From assembly GCA_015680685.1 (NCBI GenBank), contig MNCI01015910.1, positions 580,939 through 644,938 of the forward strand: DNA of 64,000 nt, written 5' to 3'. Positions 1 to 12,184 of this stretch are shown here, piece after piece. The notes beneath the pieces were generated by a model. That model searched no databases. It was not told the origin of the DNA and saw nothing but the letters and a program-made list of their open reading frames with translations. The stretch's first letter is position 1. Every line of letters starts with the position of its first letter. The translations under genes were made by a program, and so were the position numbers. The DNA comes from Gnetum montanum (taxonomy: Eukaryota > Streptophyta > Gnetopsida > Gnetales > Gnetaceae).

Positions 1-3000
1 TAATGTTCTTATTCTTTGGGTTGTGTTGCTTCGGTCTTACTCTTTCATGATTTTCATATTGTAAACTCAAAAGTGATCTTGGAGACTATAGAGGAAAATA
101 AGTTGCTAGACTAATACGCATGCATGGACTAGACAAAGAGCTACTATTAGGTTGGAATGAAGGTTGGATAGGAACACTATTGTCTTTCCATTGTTTCCAA
201 TGTGTGTTGATGCACACATGACCGCCCACTCCCTCCGGTTGCTACATTATTTTGGTAATATTAATATATGTGACAGTGATAATGGGTTCGTTACACATGT
301 GGGATTACCTTTTTCCTGTGCTAATCTTCACATCCGCCATTTTTGTTTTGTTAATCTGAATCTCTCCGCTACTCCAATTTATTGTGAAAACACACTTCAA
401 AAACAAAGCTCAGGTGGTTGTGGTTGCTTTTTATGGGCCTTTTTGACTCATCATTTTTGCTAGCTTGAACACATGATGGCCTTTTATGTTCTTCCTACGA
501 GCAACGTGAGCTGCGTTTGCGTGTTGGTGCCCTTTCATTGGCTGGTTGGTGGCCTCCTATGAAGAAACACAAGCATCTTCGCTTCTAATCTACCTTCATA
601 TCCTCTCTTTCCACTATATTTTCTTTACTTTTTTTCATTATGTTGATGCTATTGCAAAGTACTCTACCTGTATACCAAATAATGTTCTTATTCTTTGGGT
701 TGTGTTGATTTGGTCTTACTATTTCATGATTTCCGTATTGTAAACTCAAAAGTGATCCTGGAGAATATAGAGAAAAATAAGTTGCTAGACTGATACACAT
801 GAGTGGGCTAGACAAATAGCTACTATTAGGTTGGAATGATGGTTGGATAGGAACACTATTGTCTTTCATTGGTTCCAACGTGTGTTGATGCACACATCAC
901 CATGCACTCCCATCTTTGGCTGATGCACACATCACCATCTACTCCCTCCAGTTGCTACATTGTTTCGGTATGATTAATATATGTGACAACGACAATGCGT
1001 TTGTTACACATGTGGGATTACCTTTTTCCTGTGCTAATCTTCACATTGTCCATTGTTGTTTTATTAATCCGAATCTCTCCGCTGCTCCGATTTATTGTGA
1101 AAACATACTTCAAAAACAAAGCTCAGATGGTTGTGGTTGCTTTTTATGGGCATTTATGGGAACTTTTGACTAATCATTTTTGCTGGCTTGAACACATGAT
1201 GGCCTTTTATGTTCTTCCTGTGAGCAATCTGAGCTACGTTTGCGTGTTTGGGCCCTTTCATTAGCTAGCTGGTGGCCTCCTGTGAAGAAACACAAGCATC
1301 TTAGCTAGCTATTGCGAAGTACTCTACTTGTATACTAGGTAATGTTCTTATTCTTTGGGTTGTGTTGATTCGGTCTTACTCTTTCATGATTTCCATATTG
1401 TAAACTCAAAAGTGATCCTAAAGACTATATAGGAAAATAAGTTGCTTGACTGATACGCATGCGTGGACTAGACAAAGAGCTGCTATTAGATTGGAATGAA
1501 GGTTGGATATGAACACTATTGTCTTTCCATTGTTTCCAACATGTGCTGATGCACACATCACAGTCCACTCCCATCTTTGGCTGATGCACACATCACCGCC
1601 CACTGCCCACTTGCATCTTTGACTGATGCAAACATCATTGCCCACTCCCTCCCGTTGCTACATTGTTTTGGTATCATTAATATATGTGACAGCGACAACG
1701 AGTTTGTCACACATGTAGAATTACCTTTTTCTCGTGCTAATCTTCACATCCGCTATTTTTTTTTGTTAATTTGAATCTCTCTGCTGCTCCGATTTATTGT
1801 GAAAACAAACTTAAAAAACAAAGCTAAGGTGGTTGTGGTTGCTTTTTATGATCATTTTTGCTGGCTTGTACACATGATGGCCTTTTATGTTCTTCCTACG
1901 AGCAACGTGAGCTATGTTTGCATCTTTGGGCCCTTTCATTGGCTGGCTAGTGGCCTCCTATGAAGAAACACAAGAATCTTCGCTTCTACTCTACCTTCTT
2001 ATCCTCTCTTTCCACTATTTTTTCTTTACTTTTTTTCATTATGTTGATGCTATTGCGAAATACTCTACTTGTATACCAAGTAATGTTCTTATTTTTTGGG
2101 TTCTGTTGATTCGGTCTTACTCTTTCATGATTTTCATATTGTAAACTCAAAAGTGATCCTAGAGACTATAGAGAAAAATAAGTTGCTAGACTGATATGCA
2201 TGCATGAACTAGACAAAGAGCTACTATTATGTTGGAATGAAGGTTGGATAGGAACACTATTGTCTTTCCATTGTTTCCAATGTGTGCTGATGCACACATC
2301 ACAGTCCTCTCCCATCTTTGGCTGATGCACACATCACCGTCCACCGCCCACTCACATCTCTGGCTGATGCACACATCATCGCCCACTCCCTCTGGTTGCT
2401 ACATTATTTTTGTATCATTTATATATGTGACATCGACAACGGGTTCGTTACACATGTGGGATTACCTTTTTCCCAAGCTAATCTTCACATCTGCCATTGT
2501 TGTTTTGTTAATCCGAATCTCTCTACTGCTCCGATTTATTGTGAAAACATAAAAAAAAAGCTCAGGTGGTTGTGGTTGCTTTTTATGGACATTTATAGGC
2601 CTTTTTGACTGATCATTTTTGCTGGCTTGAACACATGATGGCCTTTTATGTTCTTCTTGCAAGCAACGTGAGCTACGTTTACGTGTTTGGGCCCTTTCAT
2701 TGGCTAGCTGGTGGCCTCCTGTATAGAAACACAAGCATCTTGACTTCTACTCTACCTTCTTATCCTCTCTTTCCACTATTTTTTCTTTACTATTTTTCAT
2801 TATGTTGATGCTATTGCGAAGTACTCTACCTGTATACCAGGTGATGTTCTTATTCTTTGGGTTGTGTTGATTTGGTCTAACTCTTTCATGATTTCCATAT
2901 TGTAAACTCAAAAGTGATCCTGGAGACTGTAGAGGAAAATAAGTTGCTAGACTGATACGCATGCGTGGACTAGACAAAGAGCTACTATTAGGTTGGAATG

Positions 3001-4569
3001 AAGGTTGGATAGGAACACTATTGTCTTTCCATTGTTTCCAATGTGTGCTGATGCACACATCACTGCGCACTCCCATCTTTGGCTAATGCACACATCACCG
3101 TCCACCGTCCACTCCCATCTTTGGCCGATGCACACATCATTGCCCACTTCCTCCGGTTGCTACATTGTTTCGGTATCATTAATATATGTGATAGTGACAA
3201 CGAATTCATTACACATGTGGGATTACCTTTCTCCCGTGCTAATCTTCACATCCGCCATTGTTGTTTTGTTAATTCGAATCTCTCCGCTACTCCGATTTAT
3301 TGTGAAAACACACTTAAAAAAAATCTCATGTGGTTGTGGTTGCATTTTGTGGGCATTTCTGGGCCTTTTTGAATAGATGATGGCTTGAATAGATGATGGC
3401 TTTTTATGTTCTTCCTGCGAGCAACGTGAGCTGCGTTTGTATGTTTGTGCCCTTTCATTAGCTGGTTGGTGGCCTCCTGTGAAGAAACACAAGCATCTTC
3501 GCTTCTACTCTACCTTCTTATCCTCTCTTTCCACTATTTCTTCTTTACATTTTTTCATTATGTTGATGCTATTGCGAAGTACTCTACCTGTATACTAAGT
3601 AATTTTCTTATTCTTTGGGTTGTGTTGATTTGGTCTTACTCTTTTATGATTTCCGTATTGTAAACTCAAAAGTGATCCTGGAGAGTATAGAGGAAAATAA
3701 GTTGCTAGATTGATACACGTGTGGACTAGACAAAGAGCTGCTATTAGGTTGGAATGAAGGTTGGATAGGAACACTATTTTCTTTCCATTGTTTCCAACGT
3801 GTGCTGATGCACACATCACCGCCCACTCCCATCTTTTGTTGATGCACACATCATCGCCCACTGCCCACTCCCATCTTTGGCTGATGCACACATCACCACC
3901 CACTCCCTCCGGTTGCTACATTGTTTCGGTATCATTAATATATGTGACAGCGACAACAGGTTCGTTACACATGTGGGATTACCTTTTTTCCATGCTAATC
4001 TTCACATCCGCCATTGTTGTTTTGTTAATCTGAATCTCTCCGCTGCTCCAATTTATTGTGAAAACACACTTCAAAAACAAAGCTCAAGTGGTTGTGGTTG
4101 CTTTTTATGGGCATTTATGGGCCTTTTTGAATCATCATTTTTGCTGGCTTGAACACATGATGGCCTTTTATGTTCTTCATGTGAGCAACATGAGCTGCAT
4201 TTGCGTCTTTGGGCCCTTTCATTGGCTGGATGGTGGCCTCCTATGAAGAAACACAAGCATCTTCGCTTCTACTCTACCTTCTTATCCTCTCTTTCCACTA
4301 TTTTTTCTTTACTTTTTTTCATTATGTTGATGCTATTGCGAAGTACTCTCTCTGTATACCAAGTAATGTTCTTATTCTTTGGGTTGTGTTGATTCGGTCT
4401 TACTCTTTCATGATTTCTGTATTGTAAACTCAAAAGTGATCCTGGAGACTATAGAGGAAAATAAGTTTCTAGACTGATACAAATGCGTGGACTAGACAAA
4501 GAGCTGCTTTAGGTTGGAATGAAGGTTTGATAGGAACACGATTGTCTTTCCATTGTTTCCAATGTGTGC
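1..4569. repeat. Tandem array of ~0.66-0.77 kb units (more than six copies)
   Basis: The anchor TAAACTCAAAAGTGAT recurs at about 62, 741, 1401, 2142, 2903, 3661 and 4424, so unit lengths are about 679, 660, 741, 761, 758 and 763 bases. The first unit is cut by the window edge. The last unit stops at about 4569, just after the GTTTCCAATGTGTGCA stretch, where non-repeated DNA begins. Length differences come largely from a short inner repeat built on GATGCACACATCAC, present one to three times per unit. Every unit has a plus-strand frame open for about 65-120 codons in the same place, but no recognised domain. A single related unit sits at 58419-59128. I see no TSD, LTR ends or polyA tail that would make one unit a transposon. 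Confidence 0.93.
3045..3150. repeat. Inner short tandem repeat of the array (representative block)
   Basis: Three copies of a 36-42 base motif containing GATGCACACATCA and CCCATCTTTGGC lie head to tail here. Equivalent blocks are near 885-935, 1545-1640, 2285-2370 and 3805-3905. The first visible unit has only one copy. Copy-number change of this motif explains much of the variation in unit length. Confidence 0.85.
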
Positions 4570-6433
4570 AGCTATTAGGTTCTGCATCAACTCTACTTTG
4601 TGGACCATCACACTTTGCATTGAACATTTATGCTTGCACCTGACCAATGCATTTTTTACTTAATTGAACTCAAACATGGGTTTGATACATTAAACTATTG
4701 ACTTGAATTATTTTAATTTTTAGTATAAGGATATGTCAACAAATGTATAAGGGAAGCTTATAATGAAAAAATTAAATTTATAGGTTAAGTACAATTATGT
4801 TTGAATATCAAAATTATTAAATGTAATGCATAAATTGTGATAAGTATAATTAGTTTATCTAATTATTTATTATTTATTAAACTAAAATTTTAATCAAGTT
4901 TTATATATTACTTAATACATTGGAATCAAACCGTGTGACTTTAGGATAAATATTATGTACCTTAACAAGTAGGCTCTATGTCATTGATTACATAAAGTAT
5001 CTTGTTATTTAGCTTGTTCATTTTCCATTACAATGATTGCCTTACATTTTTATTTCTTTTTGTAATGTTTAAAAACTCTTATTTCTTTAGTTACTTGGAT
5101 TTATATCTATATTGAAAAAATATGAACCAAATAAATGACCTTGTAGTTGACTTCTTACAAGCAAAGCAATAGATTTAAACTTCATATTTAAAAAATTTTC
5201 TAGGATGTAAGTGATGGCACCAATCAAGATTTAAATTCATATATGAACTTCCTACCACCTATAAATGTTTAAATTATTTACTTGACAAGTATTAATGAGC
5301 ATTCTCTCATATTTTTTTCTGAGGATAGCATAGTTTGATTAGTGTTACAAGTATTACACTAACTATATATCCTTGTCACCTAAAGGCCCAATATTCATCC
5401 TACCAAGAAAGGCCCCATAAGGGCAAGCATAAAAAAATTAGTTGTGGTCCTATAAATCCTTTATTAATACTATAAAAAAAACCAAGCATACAAATTTATC
5501 AAAATAATGTGATATTAATTAAGGTACAATGCATTTAATCACAAAAAATTTAGGTAGCTAAAACCCATAAATCTTGAGGCATTTGTAATAAGAGAGAAAT
5601 GAGGATTATATTAGATTTGCATCCAAACATGAAAAGCAATACAAGATGTTAACTCTATAAATTCAAAATTTTAAACAATAAAAAATATAAGAAATTTAGA
5701 ATTTGTGATAGTCAAAATTATGGATTAAAAAAAGAATCATCTCATTATTTTGAAAGTAAATTAGACTACCACATTGTAAGGTTGGAGGACATACGGTTAG
5801 CACAATACTTTGGTAGAATTTAGATAATAATACAAGAGGTAGAGTGGTGGTCTATGTGCAATTCCAACTAACAAACTATTATTTATAATATAAGGAAACC
5901 TAAGATACAAAGTTTAAAAAAATGTGTTAGAATTAGTTATTAATTAGTGAACTTATTGTTGCTTACTTGTAAACTTTACTACATATTAAATTTATACCTT
6001 TGAAATAAAATAAAAAATAATATACAAAATCAATAAGATAAAGTAATTTTAGAATTTCTTTTATTACAGCTACCTAAGATATAGTTAAGAATATATGACT
6101 TGTGGTTTGTAGGTCATATTCATGTCTTAACCCAATGTTTATGATTATGATTATTTATTTTCCATACAAAACTCTAGCCAACTAGTTGTTGGCCTCTTAG
6201 CCAAAATAATATTTACATAGATATGACAATACTTACATGTACATATTACACTTTATCATGTATAGCACATTTAATATCTAAAAATTTCCATTTTGTATAT
6301 TTTAATATGCAAAGAGAATGGAGGATGAATCTTGAAAGAGCCATTTTGCTACCTAGGAAAGGAATTGAATTATTTTTTTAAAGATGTCTATTGTCATCAA
6401 ACATATCATGTAAAAAGTTAAATTTGATGAAAA

Positions 6434-6748
6434 CTAAATTACTCCTACATCCTCTATTCCTCTACTCCTTTCCCATTTTCCTTGCACCCTCTGGATCCAA
6501 TTTGTTTTTTCAATGCTTTGTAGACTTTCATGTGTTGTCTCTCCACCATCATGGAATCTACCACGATGAAATAAAAGTGTTTTGTTTCTTTCTGCTGTTA
6601 CATCATGTCTCATAATCCACTGGTCAGGGAAAAAATGTACTTCAAAATATTTGTAATCTTCATAATAGAAGGATTTTGCTTTAACAATTTTGACCTTTTG
6701 GGTGAAAATATACTTAATGTCTCTAGATGGTAGAATAGATCTGATCAT
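6434..6748 (-). pseudogene. Unrecognised exon-like open frame
   Basis: A 104-codon frame on the minus strand has protein-like composition: charged and aromatic residues are mixed, with stretches such as HFFPDQWIMRHDVTAERNK and TNWIQRVQGKWERSRG. It looks more like an exon of a cellular gene than random translation. A possible splice acceptor (TTTCACCCAAAAG) lies just upstream on the minus strand at about 6691. I do not recognise the family. The duplicate at 60980-61300 has two stops in this frame (one Tyr and the Trp of DQW are lost), so at least that copy is dead. Alternatively this is only a captured gene fragment in a repeat. Confidence 0.4.
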
Positions 6749-7201
6749 AGTATCTTATTTCTTTAATTTTTGCATGTTAAAATTTCTTTTGCAGATATTT
6801 CTAGAAATTGAGCATTTAAATGTGCATTGTAGCTTTATAGGTGTTTGTGGTAGCATAGGGAATAAATCAAGATAAAAGGTTTTGGCATACCAAATGGTTC
6901 ATATTTACGACTATAAATAGATCATAGCCAAAGATAATTGATCTTTTTCCTTTTGAAATGATGTTTAAATTCTTTATAATAGGAACATGATTGGCATACA
7001 TGCTGCAACAACTTCATGCTGTTGAAGGTTCGCGAATGCGATGAGAAAACTGATGAGTTAGTTTTTGTGCGGCTCACTAGATGAATACAACAGTAGGCTA
7101 CATGGTTTACAATTTCATTTTTTTTATTTCTAATTCTTTGTTACATAAGTTTTTATGTCACTTACATAAATATGGTGGCCTATTTTATTTCAGGATGCAA
7201 T

Positions 7202-9285
7202 TGTTGATGCGTAAATTTTGGATACATCAACACCCAGAAAAACTCATTTAGGGAGACTATCGCCTAGGCTATCTCCCGAATGGGCATGGAAACCCAATAA
7301 CAGTTTCAGCTAGAAAGAGCTATGTGACATTAAATGATTAAATAAGGATGCTACCCCCTTGTTGTCATGATGTTGTCATTCACCACCGTTCATTGTCGCT
7401 GCTCACAACATTGTTTCTTTTAGGAAAAAAACCCTGCTACCTTTATAAAACAAATCCCATTGTGCAAGAACATGCTGCCACTATCACCACTGCTGCCATT
7501 TGCTGCTATCATTGGCGTGCACTATCATCTATCACACCTACCACCTGCTGCCATCCATAGGCTCCTATTGCCCATCAGCTGCTACTGGCTCACATCACTA
7601 CGTTTGCAGTCTATGCCTCTAGCTCACATCACTACCTTTGTCGTCTATGCCTCTGACATGCACATTAGTTACCGTCATCTATTGCTCCTGCCCTTAGTTA
7701 CCGTCATCTGCTATTGTGCATGTGTCATTGTTTCATGCTATGGTCATCACCTCATGCTACCTACAAGATCACCACGTGCTGCCTACATTCACCACCACCA
7801 CAGTTGTTCATACCTGCTCATCACTAGTAGCTGACTGCCATTCTCTTGCTGATGCATGTGCATGCTGTAATCATTGGAAGTCGTCATGGATGCTATGGCC
7901 ACAAATGCCCTTTGCTTGCTAATCACCAAGAGAGAGAGATCTTATTCTAATTGCCCAGTGATTTCCTACCACATGCATGTTTTCTACATGCCCCTATTGA
8001 CATGCCTATTGATAGGAGAGGGAGAAGCCAAGAGATGATCGTCGTCCCCATGCGTTGTCGCTATCTACAATTTGACACCACATGTTGCCACCTTCTAATT
8101 GTCATCCACAACTAGTGAGTAGGAGACCTCCAACAACGTCTTCCCCTCTTATTTTCTGACCACTTCTCATCTTATAAGTCACTCCCCACCATTGTTATGA
8201 ATGCCCATGTTTGCCACTCACCCATGTCCACCATCGTCAATTACATCCACATCTACCATTACTTGCATGTAGGTTACTCATGTTGCCCATGTTTTCCACC
8301 ACCGCCATGACTCCCATGAAACACTTGTTGTTGTGCTAGTTGGCTCCTTATTTGATGGGCCATTGATATTTTTAGTAATGTCTATTGTTATGTTTGAATC
8401 CAAATTTACAGCTTCAACTCTTATTTTTAATTCTTCATTGAACATATCTTTGAGTTGTTTATTCAAGTAAGGATAATATGCACCCTTCATATCTTTCATT
8501 GATATGCTCTTGAAAGTGAAATTTAACTTCAAGGACTAAGAAGAAAATATATTAGACCTCTGAGCTATTAAAATCCTCTGAGAATTAACAAACTTCACCT
8601 TACAACTTTCTAGAGATGTTGAATGTTATTTTAGATGGATATGATATCCTAACAATTTCTACAACATCAAGAGGAGCATCTCTCTTACACGGAATATAAA
8701 TCTAAATTTAGAAATATTTAGCATAGGGGTTTTTTGTGCACAACTTATGCCAAAAACACCTTGTTGTAAGGGGGCCTTGGCGTGACTTAAGTATACATAC
8801 ATAGAATCCTAAGGTTTATAAATTTTAAAAAATCAGGGCTAGTGTCAAATCTAAATGTTTGATTTAGAAAGGTTAAGTTATGGTTTTGATTTCATTGGAT
8901 AATATGTCACACAAATTCTAATTAAGTTGTATAAATTTTTTTTATGTTGGTGATATGTACCATCATCTAGTTCTTATAACAATCCCTTAAATGTTGCTTA
9001 TATTTTCTTTTGTACATATAATAATGGTTTAAGTGGAAGTTAAGTAAAATAAAATTAGGGATCATCATTTTAGAAGAAAGGGGATATCAAAACCCCAAAA
9101 CAAACTATAAGTATGGGTCATCATTGTGAGGAGAGGGGATTTTGTTGATAGATGATAATAATTTAAAGGTTGCATGGTACCTCTCATTGAAAGCATCCTA
9201 TTCAAATATGAAACCATACCTTGGTGATTAGACCAATAAGGCATGGCCCCATGCCTAACATGGGTGATGTTTCAGATGTTACCTC
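7202..9285 (-). repeat. Long LTR-like sequence of the TGTTGATG family
   Basis: The stretch begins TGTTGATG. Its first ~500 and last ~230 bases match the 715-base LTR at 21021-21735, so it belongs to the same LTR family in the same orientation; the LTR at 21021 serves a minus-strand element. About 1.36 kb in the middle is absent from the 21021 copy. The right duplicate starts at 61754. No PBS lies next to 7202, so this looks like a solo LTR or a cut LTR rather than the end of an intact element. The exact far end is unclear because the sequence runs into a second copy of its own distal part. Confidence 0.65.
8278..8532 (-). CDS. Hypothetical minus-strand frame, repeat unit 1
   Basis: An 84-codon frame containing FTFKSISMKDM, YYPYLNKQL and NINGPSNKE is the counterpart of the 177-codon frame in the next unit (9450-9983) and of the frame at 62812-63042. 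Upstream of its start the frame is interrupted by a stop in this unit. The three copies agree in frame and differ by scattered substitutions. No known domain is recognised. It may be a relic of an LTR-borne frame or chance preservation. Confidence 0.25.
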   Translation of the reverse strand: MKLNFTFKSISMKDMKGAYYPYLNKQLKDMFNEELKIRVEAVNLDSNITIDITKNINGPSNKEPTSTTTSVSWESWRWWKTWAT

Positions 9286-9449
9286 CACAAATGTTGTTTG
9301 CCCACTAATCACTGGGAGAGAGAGGCCCTGCTCTAATCACCAACTGACTACCCATCATTTGCACACTTCCACGTGCCATTGTTGATGCACCTACTAATGA
9401 TAGAGGGGGAGGCTAAGAGATAATCTTCATCCTTGCATACCACCACTAT

Positions 9450-9983
9450 TTACCATTTGATGCCATGCATTGTTGCCTTTTGACTATCGTCTATTGCTAG
9501 TGAGTGAGAGACCTCGAGCGATGTCTTCCCCTCTTGCTTGCTGAAAACTTTCCCTCTTATAAGCATCTCACCACCGCTGTTATGAATGCCCATGTCCATC
9601 ACTCGTCCATGTCCACCATTGTTGGTTACGTTCACCTCTACTACCACTTGCACATCAATTACCCATGTTGCCAATGTTGCCCACCACCACCATAACTCCC
9701 ATGACATGCCCTCTACCATGCTAGCTAGCTCTTTATTTGATGGGCCATTGATATTTTCAGTAATTTTTGTTATTATGTTTGAATCCAAATTTATAGCTTC
9801 AACTCCTATTTTTAATTCTTCATCCAACATATATTCGAGTTGTTTATCCAAGTAAGGATAATATGCATCCTCCATATCTTTTGTTGATATGCTTTTGAAA
9901 GTGAAACCCAACTTCAAGGACTGAGAAGAAGATATATTAGAACTCTGAGTCATCAAAACCTTCTGAGAATTAACAAACTTCAC
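9450..9983 (-). CDS. Hypothetical 177-aa protein, repeat unit 2
   Basis: This is the longest version of a minus-strand frame found in three repeat units. The first ~90 residues include KFVNSQKVLMTQSSNISSS, LGFTFKSIS, YYPYLDKQL, DEELKIGVEAINLDSN and NINGPSNKE. The second half runs through Trp-rich and Val/Gly-rich translation that is probably spurious. It lies inside an LTR-like sequence, on the strand that would be sense for this LTR family. No motif allows a function to be assigned. Against it being real: the C-terminal part is low-complexity, and sister copies are interrupted. Confidence 0.3.
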   Translation of the reverse strand: MKFVNSQKVLMTQSSNISSSQSLKLGFTFKSISTKDMEDAYYPYLDKQLEYMLDEELKIGVEAINLDSNIITKITENINGPSNKELASMVEGMSWELWWWWATLATWVIDVQVVVEVNVTNNGGHGRVMDMGIHNSGGEMLIRGKVFSKQEGKTSLEVSHSLAIDDSQKATMHGIKW

Positions 9984-10592
9984 CTTGAAACTTCCTTGAG
10001 ATGCTAAATGTTATTTTAGATGGATATGATATCCTGACAATTTCCATAATGTCGAGAGGAGCATCTCTCTTATATAGAATATAAATCTAAATTTAGAAAT
10101 ATTTAGCATAGGGGTTTTGTATGTGTAGTTTATGCCAAAAATGCCCCATTGTAGTGTGGCCTTTGCATGACTTAAGTATGGGTACATAGAATCCTAAGGT
10201 TATATAAATTTTAAAAAATTAGGGCTAGAGTCAAATCCAAATGTTTGATTTAGAAAGGTTAAGTTATGGGTTTTATTTCATTGGATAATATGTCACACAA
10301 ATTCTAATTAAGTTCTATAATTTTTTTTCATGTTAGTGATATGTACCATCATCTAGTTCTTATAACAACCCCTTAAATGTTGCTTGTATTTTCTTTTGTA
10401 CATATAATAATGCTTTAAGTAGAATTTAAGCAAAATATAATTAGGGGTCATCATTTTAGGAGAAAGGGGAGGATTAAAACCCGAAAACAAACTATAAGTA
10501 GGGGTCATCATTGTGAGGAGAGGGGGTTCTATTGATAAATGATAATAATTTAAAGGTTGCATGATACCTCTTATTGAAAGCACCCCTATTTT

Positions 10593-11144
10593 TTGGTACT
10601 GGCTTTGTCAAGGCCACTAAGTTCTTCCCCATACTACCATACCCATGGAAGATTTATGTACCTGAAGAGAGCATGCAACCTACTTGGAAGATAAAGGATC
10701 CTAGAACTAATGAGTTTTTTTTATGAATCATGAGGATATGATTAAGTCAAAAAAATTTCTTTTAAAAAGAATTCTTTATAAATTAATATGGCTACATAAC
10801 ACATGAGCATCGACACATATCTATTGGTGCATTTAGATGCATAAACACATTTGTTAACATAACCCAAAACTTTTTCTTAGAAATGTGTTAGCATGATGGG
10901 TAGAATCATCAATGTTAGTTAAAAGTAGGGAAGTTCTTCTAGTTTTATTTTGTAATTCAAAGTAGCCAACAAGTACCCATAACATGTGTTTAAGTTAGTT
11001 GTTCAAAATATTTATTTGAGTGGTTACACCTAGCTGCATTCATGAATGAAAATAAAAATAGATTGATTTCTCCAAATTTCAACACTTTGTGACTTAGAAT
11101 AAATTTATAGTTTATGCACATTCTATAATGCAATTATTAGTATT
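10593..11144. other. Intergenic DNA, no gene seen
   Basis: This is AT-rich single-copy-looking sequence between the truncated repeat unit and the minus-strand Athila-like element. The reading frames are short and lack motifs. It is presumably continuous with 18123-18737, from which the insertion separates it. Confidence 0.6.
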
Positions 11145-11901
11145 TGATGAGTGGCGAGGTACCCCTATACTCAACCATACGAATACAAGCATTACACGCG
11201 TGATTCGGTCGAACTCCAAGGACTAAGTTCTTACGTGCCTTATGAAACACTTAAGGTTAATCAATTGTTGTCTTCCCAAGCTTACTTGTATTTGTCACAG
11301 TATTATGGTTAAGTAAGCTTGAGGCATGTGATTTTTATATCTTTTATCTTTTTATCACCTATGCTAAGAGAGGAAAGGGTGAAGTGACTAAGTAACTAAC
11401 TTTCACTAACTAAGATTTAATTGTCCTAGCATCAGTATCTGTTCCCACTTGCCGTACACACCTGAACCAGTGCAACGCTACTGGGATTACCAAACACTAT
11501 TCGTTATTTGGTTACCAAGTGTAGCACACGTGCTTGAAGTGGTCGTACTGAATGCACTTAACTAGGAGAGTTGAGGGTCCCCCCCGATTAATTATCTAAT
11601 ATAGCATTTAAAAAATTAACAATAATTAAAGTCCTATTTAGCTTAGTCCATATGCTACAAGGTTTATTAGAAATTTCATCTTTATTTCCATACAAAAATG
11701 TGTGCTCAGGTACAATTTACTCGAATAAATATCCATTTACTTTGAGACTCCTACTACGAGCACATGGAAATTATTCTATCTCTGGAATGGTAAAACTCCT
11801 AGAGTCTAGCTAAGGGTCTAGATGTAGATGTGGAAACAAGGGACAACCACCTCTTATTTATAGAATTGGCAACACAGTGCATGTGATATCACATCCCATC
11901 A
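11145..11901 (-). repeat. 3' LTR of the minus-strand Athila-like element
   Basis: On its own strand the LTR starts TGATGGGATGTGATATC and ends CTCATCA. It is 757 bases, against 818 for the partner LTR. The missing ~60 bases are the GATATC-palindrome cluster of U3. Confidence 0.9.
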
Positions 11902-12184
11902 TACCCCCATGATTGAATGAAAAATCATCCTCGAGTTCCTTACAAAATATTAGGAAGGTATGGGATTATTGACTTGAATGACACTAATGGTAGATGGGGT
12001 GACATGTGAACTGATCATCATTACAAAACATGACAAAATTAGTGTTCATGACAACAAGAGTGAACACTATACACATTTTACATCCAACCTTATTTGGTAG
12101 CTGGGAGAGAAGAAAGAAGAGAGAGAGAAAAGAAGAAGTCTGCTGTTGCCAATGCTGAGATTGTGCTTTTTGTTGTCTATCCAT

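Larger units (their letters stand above)
4426..10592. repeat. Left copy of a >5-kb duplicated segment
   Basis: From the end of the tandem array onward this DNA matches 58980-64000 almost base for base (by eye over 90 percent, with only small indels). The offset is about 54.55 kb, and the match runs off the window end at about 9491. Both copies contain the same AT-rich stretch, the same exon-like open frame near 6434-6748 and the same LTR insertion at 7202/61754, so the LTR was there before the duplication. Positions 4570-6390 are AT-rich and contain no gene I can support. The left copy ends abruptly at about 10592 inside the second 1.39-kb repeat unit. Confidence 0.9.
7895..10592. repeat. Tandem duplication of a ~1.39-kb unit inside the LTR-like sequence
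   Basis: The stretch 7895-9285 is repeated as 9286-10592: both start at a CCACAAATG motif, and both include GTGAGTAGGAGACC/GTGAGTGAGAGACC and the TTTGATGGGCCATTGATATT region. The second copy is truncated at about 10592, where the homologous sequence would continue CAAATCATGACATC. The right segment also enters a second unit at about 63790, so the tandem state predates the segmental duplication. Confidence 0.85.

Noticed and set aside
1-4569. CRISPR-like array
   Set aside because: Units are 660-765 bases with no short-repeat/unique-spacer pattern, and the context is plant retrotransposons.
7348-7922. His/Cys/Tyr-rich plus-strand frames
   Set aside because: Low-complexity translation of the CACCA/TGCTGC-rich LTR interior; no conserved domain, and sister copies differ in frame.
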